NCBI GenBank assembly: GCA_016720595.1
Contig: JADKKI010000006.1
Span: forward strand, 372,001-436,000
DNA: 64,000 bases
From: Myxococcales bacterium
Lineage (GTDB): Bacteria; Myxococcota_A; Polyangia; Haliangiales; Haliangiaceae
Direction: 5' to 3'
Shown: positions 55,913 to 64,000 of the stretch, in pieces
Layout: each line of letters starts with the position of its first letter
Position numbering within the stretch: position 1 is the stretch's first letter
Notes under the pieces: generated by a model
What the model saw: only the letters and a program-made list of their open reading frames with translations
Told to the model about the DNA's origin: nothing
Database searches by the model: none
Translations under genes and position numbers: made by a program

Positions 55913-57940
55913 ATGAAGCGACGGCTGTGGGTCTCGATGTTCCTGGCGCTGACGGTGGCCTGCTCGTCCAAGAGCAATGACGCGAAGCACGAGCCGACGC
56001 AGGGCTCGGCCACCCCAGGCTCGGCCAGCTCCGGCTCGTCCGCGCCCGCCGATGCCGCCGCCGTGACCCCGCCGGATGCCCCCGAGGTCGCACCGGTGGT
56101 GGTGCCGGTCACCGCGCCGGCGCGCAAGCTGTACTCGCCCAAGCTCGAGACCGCCGAGGAGTTCGAGGCGTACTCGAAGGAGCTCGGCGGCGAGCGGTTC
56201 GCGAAGTTCGTGATCGATCTGAAGAGCGACGCCATCTATTACTTCGACGTCGACGTCTACAAGGTCCACAAGGACTTCATCTTCCAGGAGCTCTACAAGA
56301 AGCCCAAGACCAAGGAGGCGGTGCGTGTGTTCGACAAGAACTACACCGCGAACAAGGTCGACTTCATGATGTGCTACCTCGTCCACCACCTCGCGCAGGA
56401 CGTGTGGACGTTCGCGTTCTGGGACGGTGATCTCGCCACGCCCGAGCACGTCACCCACGCGTACAAGCGCATGAAGGAGACGTTCTTCAAGGGTGACGTC
56501 GTCAAGTACCGCCCGGACTCGTCCTACCAGGAGGCCGTGGCGAAGAAGCTCAAGGACGTGCCGTTCATCCTCAACGATGCGCTGTACCAGGCCGCGGACT
56601 ACGTGGCGTTCAACCAGGGCAGCGCGATCGGCAAGCTGCGGCTCGTGCCGCTGGGTGTCGCCGAGTCCGAGCTGACGTTCGATCCGGGCGAGGTGGTGGT
56701 GCTGACCACGCCGCTCGCGGACATCACGCCCGTGGCCGGCATCATCTCCGAGCAGTTCTCCACGCCGCTCTCCCACGTCAGCCTGCGCGCCAAGGCGTGG
56801 CAGATCCCGAACATCGGCCTCCACGGTGCGCGCGCGAAGCTCGCTCCCCTCGATGGCAAGACGGTGCTGTTCGAGGCGCGTGGCGGCGAGTACACGCTGC
56901 GCGAGGCCACGCCGGAGGAGATCGCCGCGAAGCAGAAGGTCGCGCACAAGACCGTGGATCTCCCCGTCGCAGATCTCGCGTTCGGCGAGCTGCTCACCCT
57001 CGACCAGTTCCGCGCCAAGGACGTGGTGCGGTTCGGCGCGAAGGCCGCGAACCTCGGAGAGATCGTGGCCAGCAAGCCCACGCTGTTCGAGGTGCCGCCC
57101 GGCTTCGGCATCCCGTATCGCTACTACGCCGAGCACATGGCGAAGCACGGCCTCGACAAGAAGCTCGCCGCGATGCTGGCTGATCCGGTGTTTGCCAAGG
57201 ACGCCAACGTTCGCAAGAAGCAGCTCGCCGAGCTCAAGAAGGCGATCATGGATGCGCCGGTCGCGGACGATCTCAAGGCCAAGGTGACCACCGCGCTCGC
57301 CGCGCTCCCCGGCGCGGATGGCGGCGCGTTCGTGCGCAGCTCGGGCAACGCCGAGGATCTCGACCAGTTCAACGGCGCGGGTCTCTACGACACCGTACCG
57401 AACATGCGCGGCCCCGATCAGGTGCTCACCGCGGTGAAGCAGGTGTGGGGCTCGATCTGGAACTTCGTCGCGTTCGAGGATCGCCAGCGCGCCGGCATCG
57501 ATCACAGCAAGACCTACAGCTCCGTCCTGGTCCAGACCGGTGTGCCCGCCACCGCCGCGGGCGTGCTGGTCACCGAGCACCCCACCGATCCCACCGACGA
57601 GAAGAACTACACGATCAACGCGAAGAGCGGCCTCGGGATGTCGGTGGTCGATGGCAAGAAGGTCCCGGAGAGCCTGATCGTCAGCTGGTACAACCACGGC
57701 ATCCGCGTGCTCTCGCGCTCCGCCGAGGACACCAAGCTCGTGTTCGACGAGAAGGGCGGCATCCGCGAGGTGCCGAACCCCGATGCCGGCAAGCCGGTGC
57801 TGTCCAACACGCGCGCGATCCTGCTCGCGGACTCGGCGCGCAAGCTGACCAAGGTCTTCAAGAACGATCACCTCGACGTCGAGTGGGTGTTCGTCGGCGA
57901 GAAGCTCTACGTCGTGCAGACCCGGCCGCTGGTGCGCTGA
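55913..57940 (+). CDS. Lipoprotein with PEP-synthase-like swivelling and ATP-grasp domains
   Basis: The 675-aa protein has a lipoprotein signal (LTVACSSKS, Cys near residue 17) and a Ser/Pro linker, so it should sit outside the cytoplasm. Residues about 258-310 form a phospho-His swivelling domain with the catalytic H288 in PLSHVSLRAKAW. From about 372 a PPDK-type ATP-grasp domain follows (FGAKAANLGEIVA, RSSGNAEDLDQFNG near 474) and ends in VQTRPL. In PEP synthase and PPDK the ATP-grasp domain comes first, so the order is reversed here, and the PEP-binding barrel is absent. Its position outside the cell, without ATP, is puzzling. The ATG at 55913 was preferred to the GTG at 55904. Confidence 0.83.
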   Translation: MKRRLWVSMFLALTVACSSKSNDAKHEPTQGSATPGSASSGSSAPADAAAVTPPDAPEVAPVVVPVTAPARKLYSPKLETAEEFEAYSKELGGERFAKFVIDLKSDAIYYFDVDVYKVHKDFIFQELYKKPKTKEAVRVFDKNYTANKVDFMMCYLVHHLAQDVWTFAFWDGDLATPEHVTHAYKRMKETFFKGDVVKYRPDSSYQEAVAKKLKDVPFILNDALYQAADYVAFNQGSAIGKLRLVPLGVAESELTFDPGEVVVLTTPLADITPVAGIISEQFSTPLSHVSLRAKAWQIPNIGLHGARAKLAPLDGKTVLFEARGGEYTLREATPEEIAAKQKVAHKTVDLPVADLAFGELLTLDQFRAKDVVRFGAKAANLGEIVASKPTLFEVPPGFGIPYRYYAEHMAKHGLDKKLAAMLADPVFAKDANVRKKQLAELKKAIMDAPVADDLKAKVTTALAALPGADGGAFVRSSGNAEDLDQFNGAGLYDTVPNMRGPDQVLTAVKQVWGSIWNFVAFEDRQRAGIDHSKTYSSVLVQTGVPATAAGVLVTEHPTDPTDEKNYTINAKSGLGMSVVDGKKVPESLIVSWYNHGIRVLSRSAEDTKLVFDEKGGIREVPNPDAGKPVLSNTRAILLADSARKLTKVFKNDHLDVEWVFVGEKLYVVQTRPLVR

Positions 57941-57975
57941 GCCGATCGCGGCGCTTTGGCGGGACGGACGGCCTC

Positions 57976-58734
57976 CTACGTCTTCGTCAGATCGAAGATC
58001 AGGAAGTACGGCACGCGCGCGGCATCGGCGAGATCGGGGTGGTCGCGCAGCGCCTGCTCCGTGGGCCTGGGCTCGCGCATCCCGCGGATCGTGAACCCCG
58101 CCTCGAGCGTCCACCGCACCCACTCCTCGAGGGTCACGTGCAGCGCGCGGGTGGTGAACTCGTAGCTCCAGCGCTTCCACGTGTACGGCATCGCGCCGCG
58201 CTCGAAGTAGCGATCCACGCACAGCCACTTCTTGGCCTTCTTGTCATCGCGGTGCCACTGCCGGAACGGCATCGACGAGAACGGGTGCTCGATCGAGGAC
58301 ACGAAGCGGCCGCCCGGCTTCAGGACCTTGGCGATCGCGCGCAGCGCCTCGGCCGGCTCGGGCACGTCCTGCAAGGTCAGGCATGCGGTCGCCATGTCGA
58401 AGGTCGCGGCGGGGAACCGGCGATCGATCCGCGCGGCATCGAGCACCTCGTAGGTGATCGGACCGCCGGTCTCCTGCGCGTGCTGGATCATGCGGGGCGA
58501 GATATCGATGCCCGTGACCTTGGCGCCGCGGTCCGCCATCGCGCGCGAGAAGTACCCGGAGCCGCAGCCCACATCGAGGAGCGAGCGCCCCTTCACGTCC
58601 CCGCACATCTCGATCTGGTACGGGCCGAAGAACTCGAGGCGGTAGTAGTCCCGGCCGTCGGCCTGACCTTTGGCGTACGCGTCGGCGGCGTAGTCCCACT
58701 CTTCGCGCACGCCATCCGCGTCGAATCGAGGCAT
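57976..58734 (-). CDS. SAM-dependent methyltransferase (class I)
   Basis: The 252-aa protein has the class I SAM-binding motif LLDVGCGSGYFSRAMADRGA near residues 52-71, the acidic TGIDIS loop, and post-motifs DAARIDRRFPAATFDMATA and ALRAIAKVLKPGGRFVSS. The remainder, with aromatic residues, would form the substrate pocket. The substrate is unknown; ubiquinone, menaquinone and small-molecule methylases share the fold. It lies convergent with the PEP-synthase-like gene. Confidence 0.88.
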   Translation of the reverse strand: MPRFDADGVREEWDYAADAYAKGQADGRDYYRLEFFGPYQIEMCGDVKGRSLLDVGCGSGYFSRAMADRGAKVTGIDISPRMIQHAQETGGPITYEVLDAARIDRRFPAATFDMATACLTLQDVPEPAEALRAIAKVLKPGGRFVSSIEHPFSSMPFRQWHRDDKKAKKWLCVDRYFERGAMPYTWKRWSYEFTTRALHVTLEEWVRWTLEAGFTIRGMREPRPTEQALRDHPDLADAARVPYFLIFDLTKT

Positions 58735-58809
58735 CTCGGCACTCTACGCGATCCGCACTGTCGTGAACTATCTCCCCAGATCGCGTCGTAGCTCTGTTAG
58801 GTTTCCCTG

Positions 58810-59649
58810 GTGAGGCTCGGGCTGTACCTCGTCGTGTTCGCGGCTGGCTGCGCGGCGGCTGGCGTGCCCGCTCCCGGCGGAGACGACACGAACAACAACA
58901 ACCCCGACGCCCGGGGCGCCGATGCGCCACCCGATGCGTGCCCGGATACCGACAACGATGGCGCGTGCAACGCCGTGGACAAGTGCCCCGGTCACGACGA
59001 CCGCATGGACTCCGATGCGGACACGATCGCCGACGGCTGTGACCTGTGCCCCGGCAAGGACGATCGGCCCGACGTCAACATGAACGGCACGCCGGACTGC
59101 GCCGAGCTGATGACGCGCACGATCGACGTCAAGAAGGTCGGCTCCAACTTCTGGCGCGGCTGGCAGGCCAACGCGAGCGCCACGCACGACACCGCGAATG
59201 ACAACACGGTCACCGGCACCGTGGGCGGCACGATCTACAACAGCTACTTCGTGTTCAGCCTGGTCGGGTTCACGGCCACCACGATCACCGAGGTCAAGCT
59301 CGAGCTCGAGGTCGAATCCTACAATTCGACCGATGCGACCGAGGTCGCCTCGGTGTGGGACGTCACCACGCCGTCGACCACGGTCGAGACCACCGGCCTC
59401 AACATCGCGGTGCACAACGATCTCGGTACGGGCATGCAGTACGGCAACACCACGTTGACCGCAGCCTCGGTGAGCACCACCACGCCGGTGGCGTTCACGC
59501 TCAATGCGCAGGCGGCCACGGATCTCAAGGCCAAGCTCGGCGGCGAGTTCGTCGTCGGTGTGAAGCTCGACGCGGCGCCGGGGTACGTGCGGTTCAGCGC
59601 GGCGACCGAGGCGCGGATCGCGCGCATCGTCGTGAAGTACCTGCCATAG
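58810..59649 (+). CDS. Lipoprotein with thrombospondin-3-like repeats
   Basis: The 279-aa protein starts at a GTG, has a signal with lipobox FAAGC (Cys near residue 14), an Asn/Asp-rich linker, and two calcium-binding thrombospondin type 3-like repeats near 43-100 (DACPDTDNDGACNAVDKCPG and DSDADTIADGCDLCPG). The rest is a beta-rich domain without a recognised family. Proteins of this layout are exposed on the outer membrane. The region after it holds no gene until the RAYT. Confidence 0.78.
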   Translation: MRLGLYLVVFAAGCAAAGVPAPGGDDTNNNNPDARGADAPPDACPDTDNDGACNAVDKCPGHDDRMDSDADTIADGCDLCPGKDDRPDVNMNGTPDCAELMTRTIDVKKVGSNFWRGWQANASATHDTANDNTVTGTVGGTIYNSYFVFSLVGFTATTITEVKLELEVESYNSTDATEVASVWDVTTPSTTVETTGLNIAVHNDLGTGMQYGNTTLTAASVSTTTPVAFTLNAQAATDLKAKLGGEFVVGVKLDAAPGYVRFSAATEARIARIVVKYLP

Positions 59650-60078
59650 CGCCGCCCGGCCGCTCGCTTGCCGCGCGATGGCCTTGTGCAGATCGCGTGC
59701 GCCCGTTGCTCGCGGCGCGGATGCTGCCCGTCGCACAGGCGCGCTGCCGATCGCGTACGCGCGTCGCTCGGGGCGGGGGGAGCGGCCCATCGCTCGGATC
59801 GCGTTCCTTCGACGAGGTCGCGTCACGGCCGGCGTATCACCCACCCGGAGTGCGGGGCCACGGCGGCGGTGGGATCTACTCGCTCTGGTCCGCCACCCCC
59901 GCCCCTGACGCTCCGCGTGGCGAGACCACGTCGTCGGAGCGGACCGATCTCGGTCGTGTACTTCGCCGGCCTACGACCACGACGATGTCCACCCAACGTC
60001 CACCTCGCCGTCAACGCCAAGAGTGGCTCGAAGTTGTCCGGAAGCCGGACATCGGGGCACGAGCAGGACTGAGCAAGA
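59650..60078. other. Stretch without a recognisable gene
   Basis: No frame here has a good start, sense protein or family pattern; the open frames look like GC-rich chance frames. An imperfect 30-base direct repeat starts at 59691 and again at 59749 (about 25 of 30 bases identical). The 3' end carries the hairpin at 60035-60051. The region is probably the decayed flank of the RAYT gene. Confidence 0.6.
60035..60051. repeat. Palindrome upstream of the RAYT gene
   Basis: TGTCCGG and CCGGACA are perfect 7-base arms around AAG, 27 bases before the RAYT start. It may be a REP-like hairpin or an operator. Confidence 0.5.
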
Positions 60079-60789
60079 ATGTCAGAGCGACATGCTATTG
60101 CCCCAATCAAGATGATGAGTGATGTGGTCGAGCAGGAGAGGGTGAAGTGCACGCACGGTGGTCGTCGCCCGGGCGCCGGTCGCAAGCGCACGAACCGCCG
60201 GCGCGGTGGTCCGCATCGCGTGCGGCCGCCGCTGTCGTCGCGGCATCCGGTGCACGTCACGCTGCGGGCGCGCCACCTGTTCCCCGAAATGCGGCGGCGG
60301 GACTACTACGCGATCATCCACGCTGTACTCGCGCACTACCTCGGCCGCGAGGACTTCCGGGTCATCCACGGCTCGATCCAGAACTCGCACTTCCACTTCC
60401 TCGTCGAGGCGCAGAACAAGCGCGCCCTGAGCCGCGGGATGCAGAGCCTGGTGATCCGGCTCTCGCTCGCCTTGACCGGCGGGCGCGGCAAGGTGTTCGA
60501 GCAGCGCTATCACGCCGTGCAGATCCGCACGCCGCGCCAGGCGCGCAACACCCTCGCATACGTGCTGAACAACTGGCGCAGGCACCGGGTCGCGGTGGGC
60601 ACTGCGCCTGTGGATCCGTATTCGAGCGGCGTCACGTTCGGTGGCTGGTCGGAGCGGCCACAGTTCACGATCCCTGCCGGGTACTTGCCGTTGCCGATGT
60701 CGCCGCCGCGCACGGCGTTGCTGCAGAGCGAGTGGAAGCAGTTCGGGCTGATCGATCCCTTCGAGCGTCCAGGCCCGCTATGGGACTGA
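60079..60789 (+). CDS. REP-associated tyrosine transposase (RAYT, IS200-like)
   Basis: The 236-aa protein has the Y1 HUH-transposase fold: HPVHVTLRARHLFPEM near residue 55, the metal-binding HUH site HFHFLVE near 112, and YVLNNWRRH near 175, where the catalytic tyrosine of RAYTs lies in the A/Y helix. RAYTs act on short palindromic REP sequences and are usually single-copy, domesticated genes rather than full insertion sequences. A basic N-terminal tail (GRRPGAGRK) may bind DNA. Hairpins lie on both sides of the gene. Confidence 0.88.
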   Translation: MSERHAIAPIKMMSDVVEQERVKCTHGGRRPGAGRKRTNRRRGGPHRVRPPLSSRHPVHVTLRARHLFPEMRRRDYYAIIHAVLAHYLGREDFRVIHGSIQNSHFHFLVEAQNKRALSRGMQSLVIRLSLALTGGRGKVFEQRYHAVQIRTPRQARNTLAYVLNNWRRHRVAVGTAPVDPYSSGVTFGGWSERPQFTIPAGYLPLPMSPPRTALLQSEWKQFGLIDPFERPGPLWD

Positions 60790-60825
60790 CGCCGTCGCGC
60801 AATAGGTAGCCAGCAACACGGTGAG

Positions 60826-60854
60826 CATCGCCGGGGCGCGCTGAGCTGGCGATG
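60826..60854. repeat. Hairpin downstream of the RAYT gene
   Basis: CATCGCC and GGCGATG are perfect 7-base arms around a 15-base loop, starting 37 bases after the RAYT stop and preceded by GTGAG. It is a REP-like candidate. Confidence 0.45.
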
Positions 60855-60874
60855 AGTTCACCGCACGTGGAGTG

Positions 60875-61270
60875 TCAGCGCGCGATGATGCCGCCATGGC
60901 GCTCGAGCTCGTCGAGGTCGAGGCCGTCACGCGTGGCGACGACCCACACGATCGACGGGTCGTCCGGTGCGCTGGTGGTCAGCCAGCCCTCCGCTTCGCG
61001 AGCGTCCGCCCACGCGTCACGCTCGGCCTCCGTTCCCGAGACCCGCACGTGGAGCGTCGGTCGTCGTGGTCCGCCGACCACGCGCCGCACGGGCAGCTCG
61101 GCGCCGGGCGCGCGGCCGTTCGCGAACGGGCCGAAGTCGACCTCGAGCTCGTCGAGGTAGCAGCCCTCGGGGCCACGGGGCACCTCGCGGATCACGAGGA
61201 CGTGCCCGGGAAACCCGGTCCCGATCGAGCGCTCGCCGCCGGGATACACGACGTGGAACAGCATCGCCAC
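60875..61270 (-). CDS. Hypothetical protein
   Basis: The 131-aa protein has alternating short beta and alpha text (GFPGHVLVIREVPRGPEGCYLD, RVVGGPRRPTLHVRVSG, SIVWVVATRDGLDLDELERHG) and no membrane segment or signal. No family is recognised. It has a normal GC-rich codon pattern in one frame, so it is probably real. It ends 85 bases from the RAYT stop on the opposite strand. Confidence 0.55.
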   Translation of the reverse strand: MAMLFHVVYPGGERSIGTGFPGHVLVIREVPRGPEGCYLDELEVDFGPFANGRAPGAELPVRRVVGGPRRPTLHVRVSGTEAERDAWADAREAEGWLTTSAPDDPSIVWVVATRDGLDLDELERHGGIIAR

Positions 61271-61378
61271 GGGGCGAGCATACCGTCCGCGATGACGGGG
61301 GCCATGTCCCGGTGCACGTCACGCCCGGGCGAGGACCTGAGTTGGAGATGCGGCGCCGGAGCTCGACGAGGACGAGCG

Positions 61379-62080
61379 TCAGCTTCGGGTCTGTGCGCGG
61401 ATGATCGCGGTGGCGACCACGGGCGCGGTCTCGGCGCGCAGGATCCGCGGGCCGAGCCCGACGGAGGTGAACGCAGCGAGGGCCTCGAGCTCTTGCGGTG
61501 CGAGGCCGCCCTCGGGGCCGCTGACGATCGTGACGTCCGTGGTGCCCGTCGCGTCGAGCGGGGCGTCGCTGGTGGGATCGAGCACGAGGCGCAGACCCGC
61601 GGGCAACGAGGCGATCGCGGCGGTGAGGCCGTCGGCCCAGCGCACGTGCGGGATCTGCGCGCGGCCGCACTGGCGCGCTGCGGCCTGGATCATCGCGGCG
61701 TACTTCGCGATCCGTGCCTCGCGCCGATCGGGCTCGAGCTTGACCACCGCGTGCACGGCGGGCCAGACGACGATCTCGTCGCAGCCGACCTCGACGAGCT
61801 TCTCGAGGCACTGGTCCATGCGGTCGCCCTTGATCAGCGGGATCAGCGCGCGCACGTGTGGCGGCGCGGCGACGATCGCCTCGGGATCTTCGACGGTGAG
61901 CTCGGTCGCGGTCTCGGCGATCCGCGCGATCACGGCGGCGGCGCGGCGGCCGGCGCCATCGACGAGCTCCACCCGATCGCCGGGGCGGGCACGGCGCACG
62001 CGGCCGAGGTAGTGGTGCTCGTCGCCCGTGATCACCAGCGTGCCCGCAGCGAGCCGCGTGGGATCGACGAAGATCCGCAT
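61379..62080 (-). CDS. rsmE: 16S rRNA (uracil-1498-N3)-methyltransferase RsmE
   Basis: The 233-aa protein is a SPOUT-class methyltransferase. The N-terminal PUA-like part has GDEHHYLGRVRRARPGD, and the C-terminal SPOUT knot has VSGPEGGLAPQELEA and GPRILRAETAPVVA, typical of RsmE, which methylates U1498 in the 30S decoding centre. Its ATG overlaps the last base of the prmA stop (TGATG), so the two are coupled. Confidence 0.93.
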   Translation of the reverse strand: MRIFVDPTRLAAGTLVITGDEHHYLGRVRRARPGDRVELVDGAGRRAAAVIARIAETATELTVEDPEAIVAAPPHVRALIPLIKGDRMDQCLEKLVEVGCDEIVVWPAVHAVVKLEPDRREARIAKYAAMIQAAARQCGRAQIPHVRWADGLTAAIASLPAGLRLVLDPTSDAPLDATGTTDVTIVSGPEGGLAPQELEALAAFTSVGLGPRILRAETAPVVATAIIRAQTRS

Positions 62081-62961
62081 CAGCGCACGAGCGTCACGGA
62101 CGACCACTGCGGATCGTCGGTGCTCGCGCGCACGCGGACGAGCCGGAGGCCGCCGGCCACGAACTCGTCGGCGATCGGCTGGGCCTGCGGGGTGAGCAGG
62201 CCCGAGAGGATGATCGTGCCACCGGCGCCCAGGCGCGCCGTGAGGCCCTCGCGCAGCGCACGCAGGACGTGGGCCTGGATGTTCGCGAGGATCAGCGGGA
62301 ACGTCTCGGTGAGCTCGCCGAGCGGGATCAGGCTCGGCTCGATCCGATCGGCGACCCGGTTGACCGAGGCGTTGTCGAGCGTGGCGTCGACGGCGAGCTG
62401 GTCGTTGTCGATCGCGAGGCAGGTGGCCTCGGGCCAGCGCTTGACCGCAGCGATCGAGAGGATCCCCGAGCCGCACCCGACATCGAGGATCCGGCCGGGC
62501 GAGACGTCTCGATCGGCGAGGTCCTGGAGCTCCTCGAGCACGAGGCGCGTGGAGGCGTGCGTGCCGGTGCCGAACGCCATGCCAGGATCGAGATCGATCA
62601 CAACCTCGGAGTCATGGGCCACGTAGCGCTCCCAGCTCGGGACCACCACGAACTGCCGCGTGAGCTTCGATACCTTGAAGTACTTCTTCCAGGCGTCGCG
62701 CCACTCGGCCTCGGGCAGTGCATCGGAGAGCCGGACCTTCATCGGGTCCACGGCGGCGCCGAGCGCGTGCCAGCGGGTGACCGCATCACGCGTGGCCTCG
62801 AAGGCGGCCGCGCTGTCCGCGCGATCGACCCAGAACACGACTTCGTCCCCGCGCTGCTCCGTACCCGCGGCGGCTGCCGGGATCTCGGATGCGATCAGGG
62901 CCGCGATGTCATCGACATCCGCAGCCCCGACAGGAATGACGACCTCGACCCAGTCCCCCAA
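62080..62961 (-). CDS. prmA: Ribosomal protein L11 methyltransferase PrmA
   Basis: The 293-aa protein has the SAM-binding motif ILDVGCGSGILSIAAVKRW near residues 158-176, a MAFGTGTHAST segment near 126-136 that is diagnostic of PrmA, and LANIQAHVL in place of the NPPY motif. PrmA trimethylates lysines and the N-terminus of L11. The N-terminal domain (about 1-90) is the L11-binding part. It is followed at once by rsmE and preceded by rpsU, 36 bases upstream. Confidence 0.93.
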   Translation of the reverse strand: MGDWVEVVIPVGAADVDDIAALIASEIPAAAAGTEQRGDEVVFWVDRADSAAAFEATRDAVTRWHALGAAVDPMKVRLSDALPEAEWRDAWKKYFKVSKLTRQFVVVPSWERYVAHDSEVVIDLDPGMAFGTGTHASTRLVLEELQDLADRDVSPGRILDVGCGSGILSIAAVKRWPEATCLAIDNDQLAVDATLDNASVNRVADRIEPSLIPLGELTETFPLILANIQAHVLRALREGLTARLGAGGTIILSGLLTPQAQPIADEFVAGGLRLVRVRASTDDPQWSSVTLVR

Positions 62962-62997
62962 GGAGTCCCCTAAGACACAAGAGAGAACGCAGGCCGC

Positions 62998-63225
<228 letters not shown>

Positions 63226-63289
63226 GGGGAGGCAAGTGGGTACTCGATCGCCGGAGCCCGGTCAAGGGCCCCGTCGGAGCACCCGCCGT

Positions 63290-63484
63290 TCAGGCCTTGT
63301 TGTGCTTGTAGAACAGCGTGATGGTCAGGCAGTGAAACTCGGAGTCCGAGCTCTGCGTGACGATCTTGTCCACGATCTCGTGATCGGGGTGGCTGCGAAT
63401 CCAGTCCGTGATGAGCTCACCGAGGAGCTCGCGCTCCTTGGCCTTCGTCGCGGAGAACACCTTCACGCCGGTGACATCGATCAT
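63290..63484 (-). CDS. Small conserved-looking protein (Cse60-like)
   Basis: The 64-aa protein (MIDVTGVKVFSATKAKEREL, then SEFHCLTITLFYK) has the short beta-alpha-beta pattern and the closing CxTITLFYK strand seen in Cse60-like proteins; this link is tentative. The AGGAGG eight bases before the ATG fixes the start at 63484 instead of the longer upstream frame. It precedes rpsU by 64 bases, so it may be co-transcribed with the translation genes. Confidence 0.6.
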   Translation of the reverse strand: MIDVTGVKVFSATKAKERELLGELITDWIRSHPDHEIVDKIVTQSSDSEFHCLTITLFYKHNKA

Positions 63485-63734
63485 CCGCCCATCCTCCTGT
63501 TGACCTAGTTGCGGCTGCTGTAGTCGTGCCATTTGTTCGCACTGTGACCGACGACCAGATTCCAGTCAATCCATACTATTCCGATAATGGTGAACTCCGG
63601 GGTAGTAGGTATCGGGAGTTAGCTCCACTACGAACTTGGCCGGCTAACTACGCGAACGCCGGCGAACCAAGCAGGACGACGGGCAACCGTGCTGCTAGTG
63701 TCCGCCGTCTGTTCAGTTCGCCCCGGGGAGTTTC
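63485..63734. other. 250-bp divergent intergenic region
   Basis: This gap is lower in GC than its surroundings and separates the minus-strand translation cluster from the M16 protease gene. No gene is seen. AGTTAGC (63617) and GCTAACT (63643-63649) form 7-base arms around a 19-base spacer, which could be a regulatory hairpin. Promoters for both sides must lie here. Confidence 0.55.
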
Positions 63735-64000
63735 ATGGTCCGCCCGCTCCTGATCCTGGCCGCGCTCACCGCGACGGCATCCGCCCAGTCCGCGGTCAGC
63801 AAGCTGCCGCAAGTCGAGACGTTCTCGCTCGCCAACGGCCTCTCGGTCGCCGTGCTCCATACCGATGCCGCCCCCGTGGTGGCGGTCCAGGTCTGGTACC
63901 ACGTCGGCTCCAAGGACGAGCCCCGCGACCGGCGCGGCTCGGCCCACATGTTCGAGCACATGATGTTCAAGGGTACCGCGCACCTACGCGGTGAGGAGCA
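63735..64000 (+). CDS. M16-family zinc protease, 5' end (runs off the window)
   Basis: The first 88 codons give a signal peptide (LLILAALTATASAQ), then SLANGLSVAVLHTDAAPVV and the inverted zinc motif HMFEH in AHMFEHMMFKGT, which is diagnostic of M16 peptidases (pitrilysin/insulinase class). The signal peptide indicates a periplasmic or outer-membrane protease, as in many Myxococcota. GGGGAG four bases before the ATG supports the start. The 3' end lies beyond the window. Confidence 0.9.
   Translation, partial: MVRPLLILAALTATASAQSAVSKLPQVETFSLANGLSVAVLHTDAAPVVAVQVWYHVGSKDEPRDRRGSAHMFEHMMFKGTAHLRGEE

Noticed and set aside
59650..60078. Possible transposase remnant upstream of the RAYT
   Set aside because: Short open frames there show no recognisable motif and may be chance GC-rich frames.

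Overview
The window is dense, high-GC DNA with very short or overlapping gene junctions. Its gene content (Hanks-type Ser/Thr kinases with PEGA-type tails, DUF4388/DnaJ/TPR, AgmX-type and FecR domains, many lipoproteins with LamG or thrombospondin-3-like domains, an ECF sigma factor, a RAYT transposase) points to a Myxococcota (deltaproteobacterial) chromosome, probably of the Polyangia/Haliangium kind. That assignment is inferred from gene content; no rRNA, tRNA or CRISPR array was seen.

Layout. 1-3130: a MacB-like exporter operon (adaptor end, ATPase, two FtsX-type permeases). 3127-5681: an NhaD-like Na+/H+ antiporter and a DUF2341/LamG lipoprotein. 5784-8140: a TonB-dependent receptor split by a frameshift and running into a very G-rich tract. 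8019-13702: a copper island in which CopZ, two small lipoproteins, a TolC/CusC-like outer-membrane factor and a multicopper oxidase form one overlapping operon, divergent from the P-type ATPase CopA. 13717-17310: a lipoprotein, a LeuA-family DRE-TIM enzyme, a small membrane protein and a large lipoprotein. 17310-22041: a DUF4388/DnaJ/TPR protein with two Opp-type ATPases. 22084-28827: an unknown 1069-aa membrane protein, a His-rich protein, DUF1285-like and YdcH-like proteins, TsaB and RseP. 28873-33232: a proline-rich repeat protein, a membrane protein, threonine synthase and an AgmX-like protein. 33297-35758: an ECF sigma factor with a candidate autoregulated promoter, a FecR-like anti-sigma protein and a TPR/PEGA protein. 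35789-42139: a ceramidase-like lipoprotein, a POTRA protein, a VOC protein, a zinc-ribbon protein and a STAS protein.

42208-45783 encodes an unusual 1191-aa regulator: pseudokinase, active Ser/Thr kinase, SRPBCC/zinc-ribbon region and degenerate class III cyclase domain. 45811-47901 is one open frame that is probably two genes. 55026 to 47903 (minus strand) is a five-gene operon (RDD membrane protein, MshEN/GAF/HEAT protein, PEGA-tailed kinase, TPR/PEGA outer-membrane-like protein, LamG lipoprotein) that looks like an envelope signalling unit. Then come a Phd/PIN toxin-antitoxin pair with a palindromic operator, a lipoprotein built from a rearranged PEP-synthase-like enzyme, a methyltransferase, a RAYT flanked by hairpins, and an RsmE-PrmA-bS21 translation cluster. 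The window ends inside an M16 zinc protease gene.

Four genes look broken or fused by single-base indels (about 6797, 10870, 35018 and 46715-46740), and a poly-G tract may hide a fifth. This suggests residual sequencing or assembly indels rather than true pseudogenes, and should be kept in mind when reading those entries.
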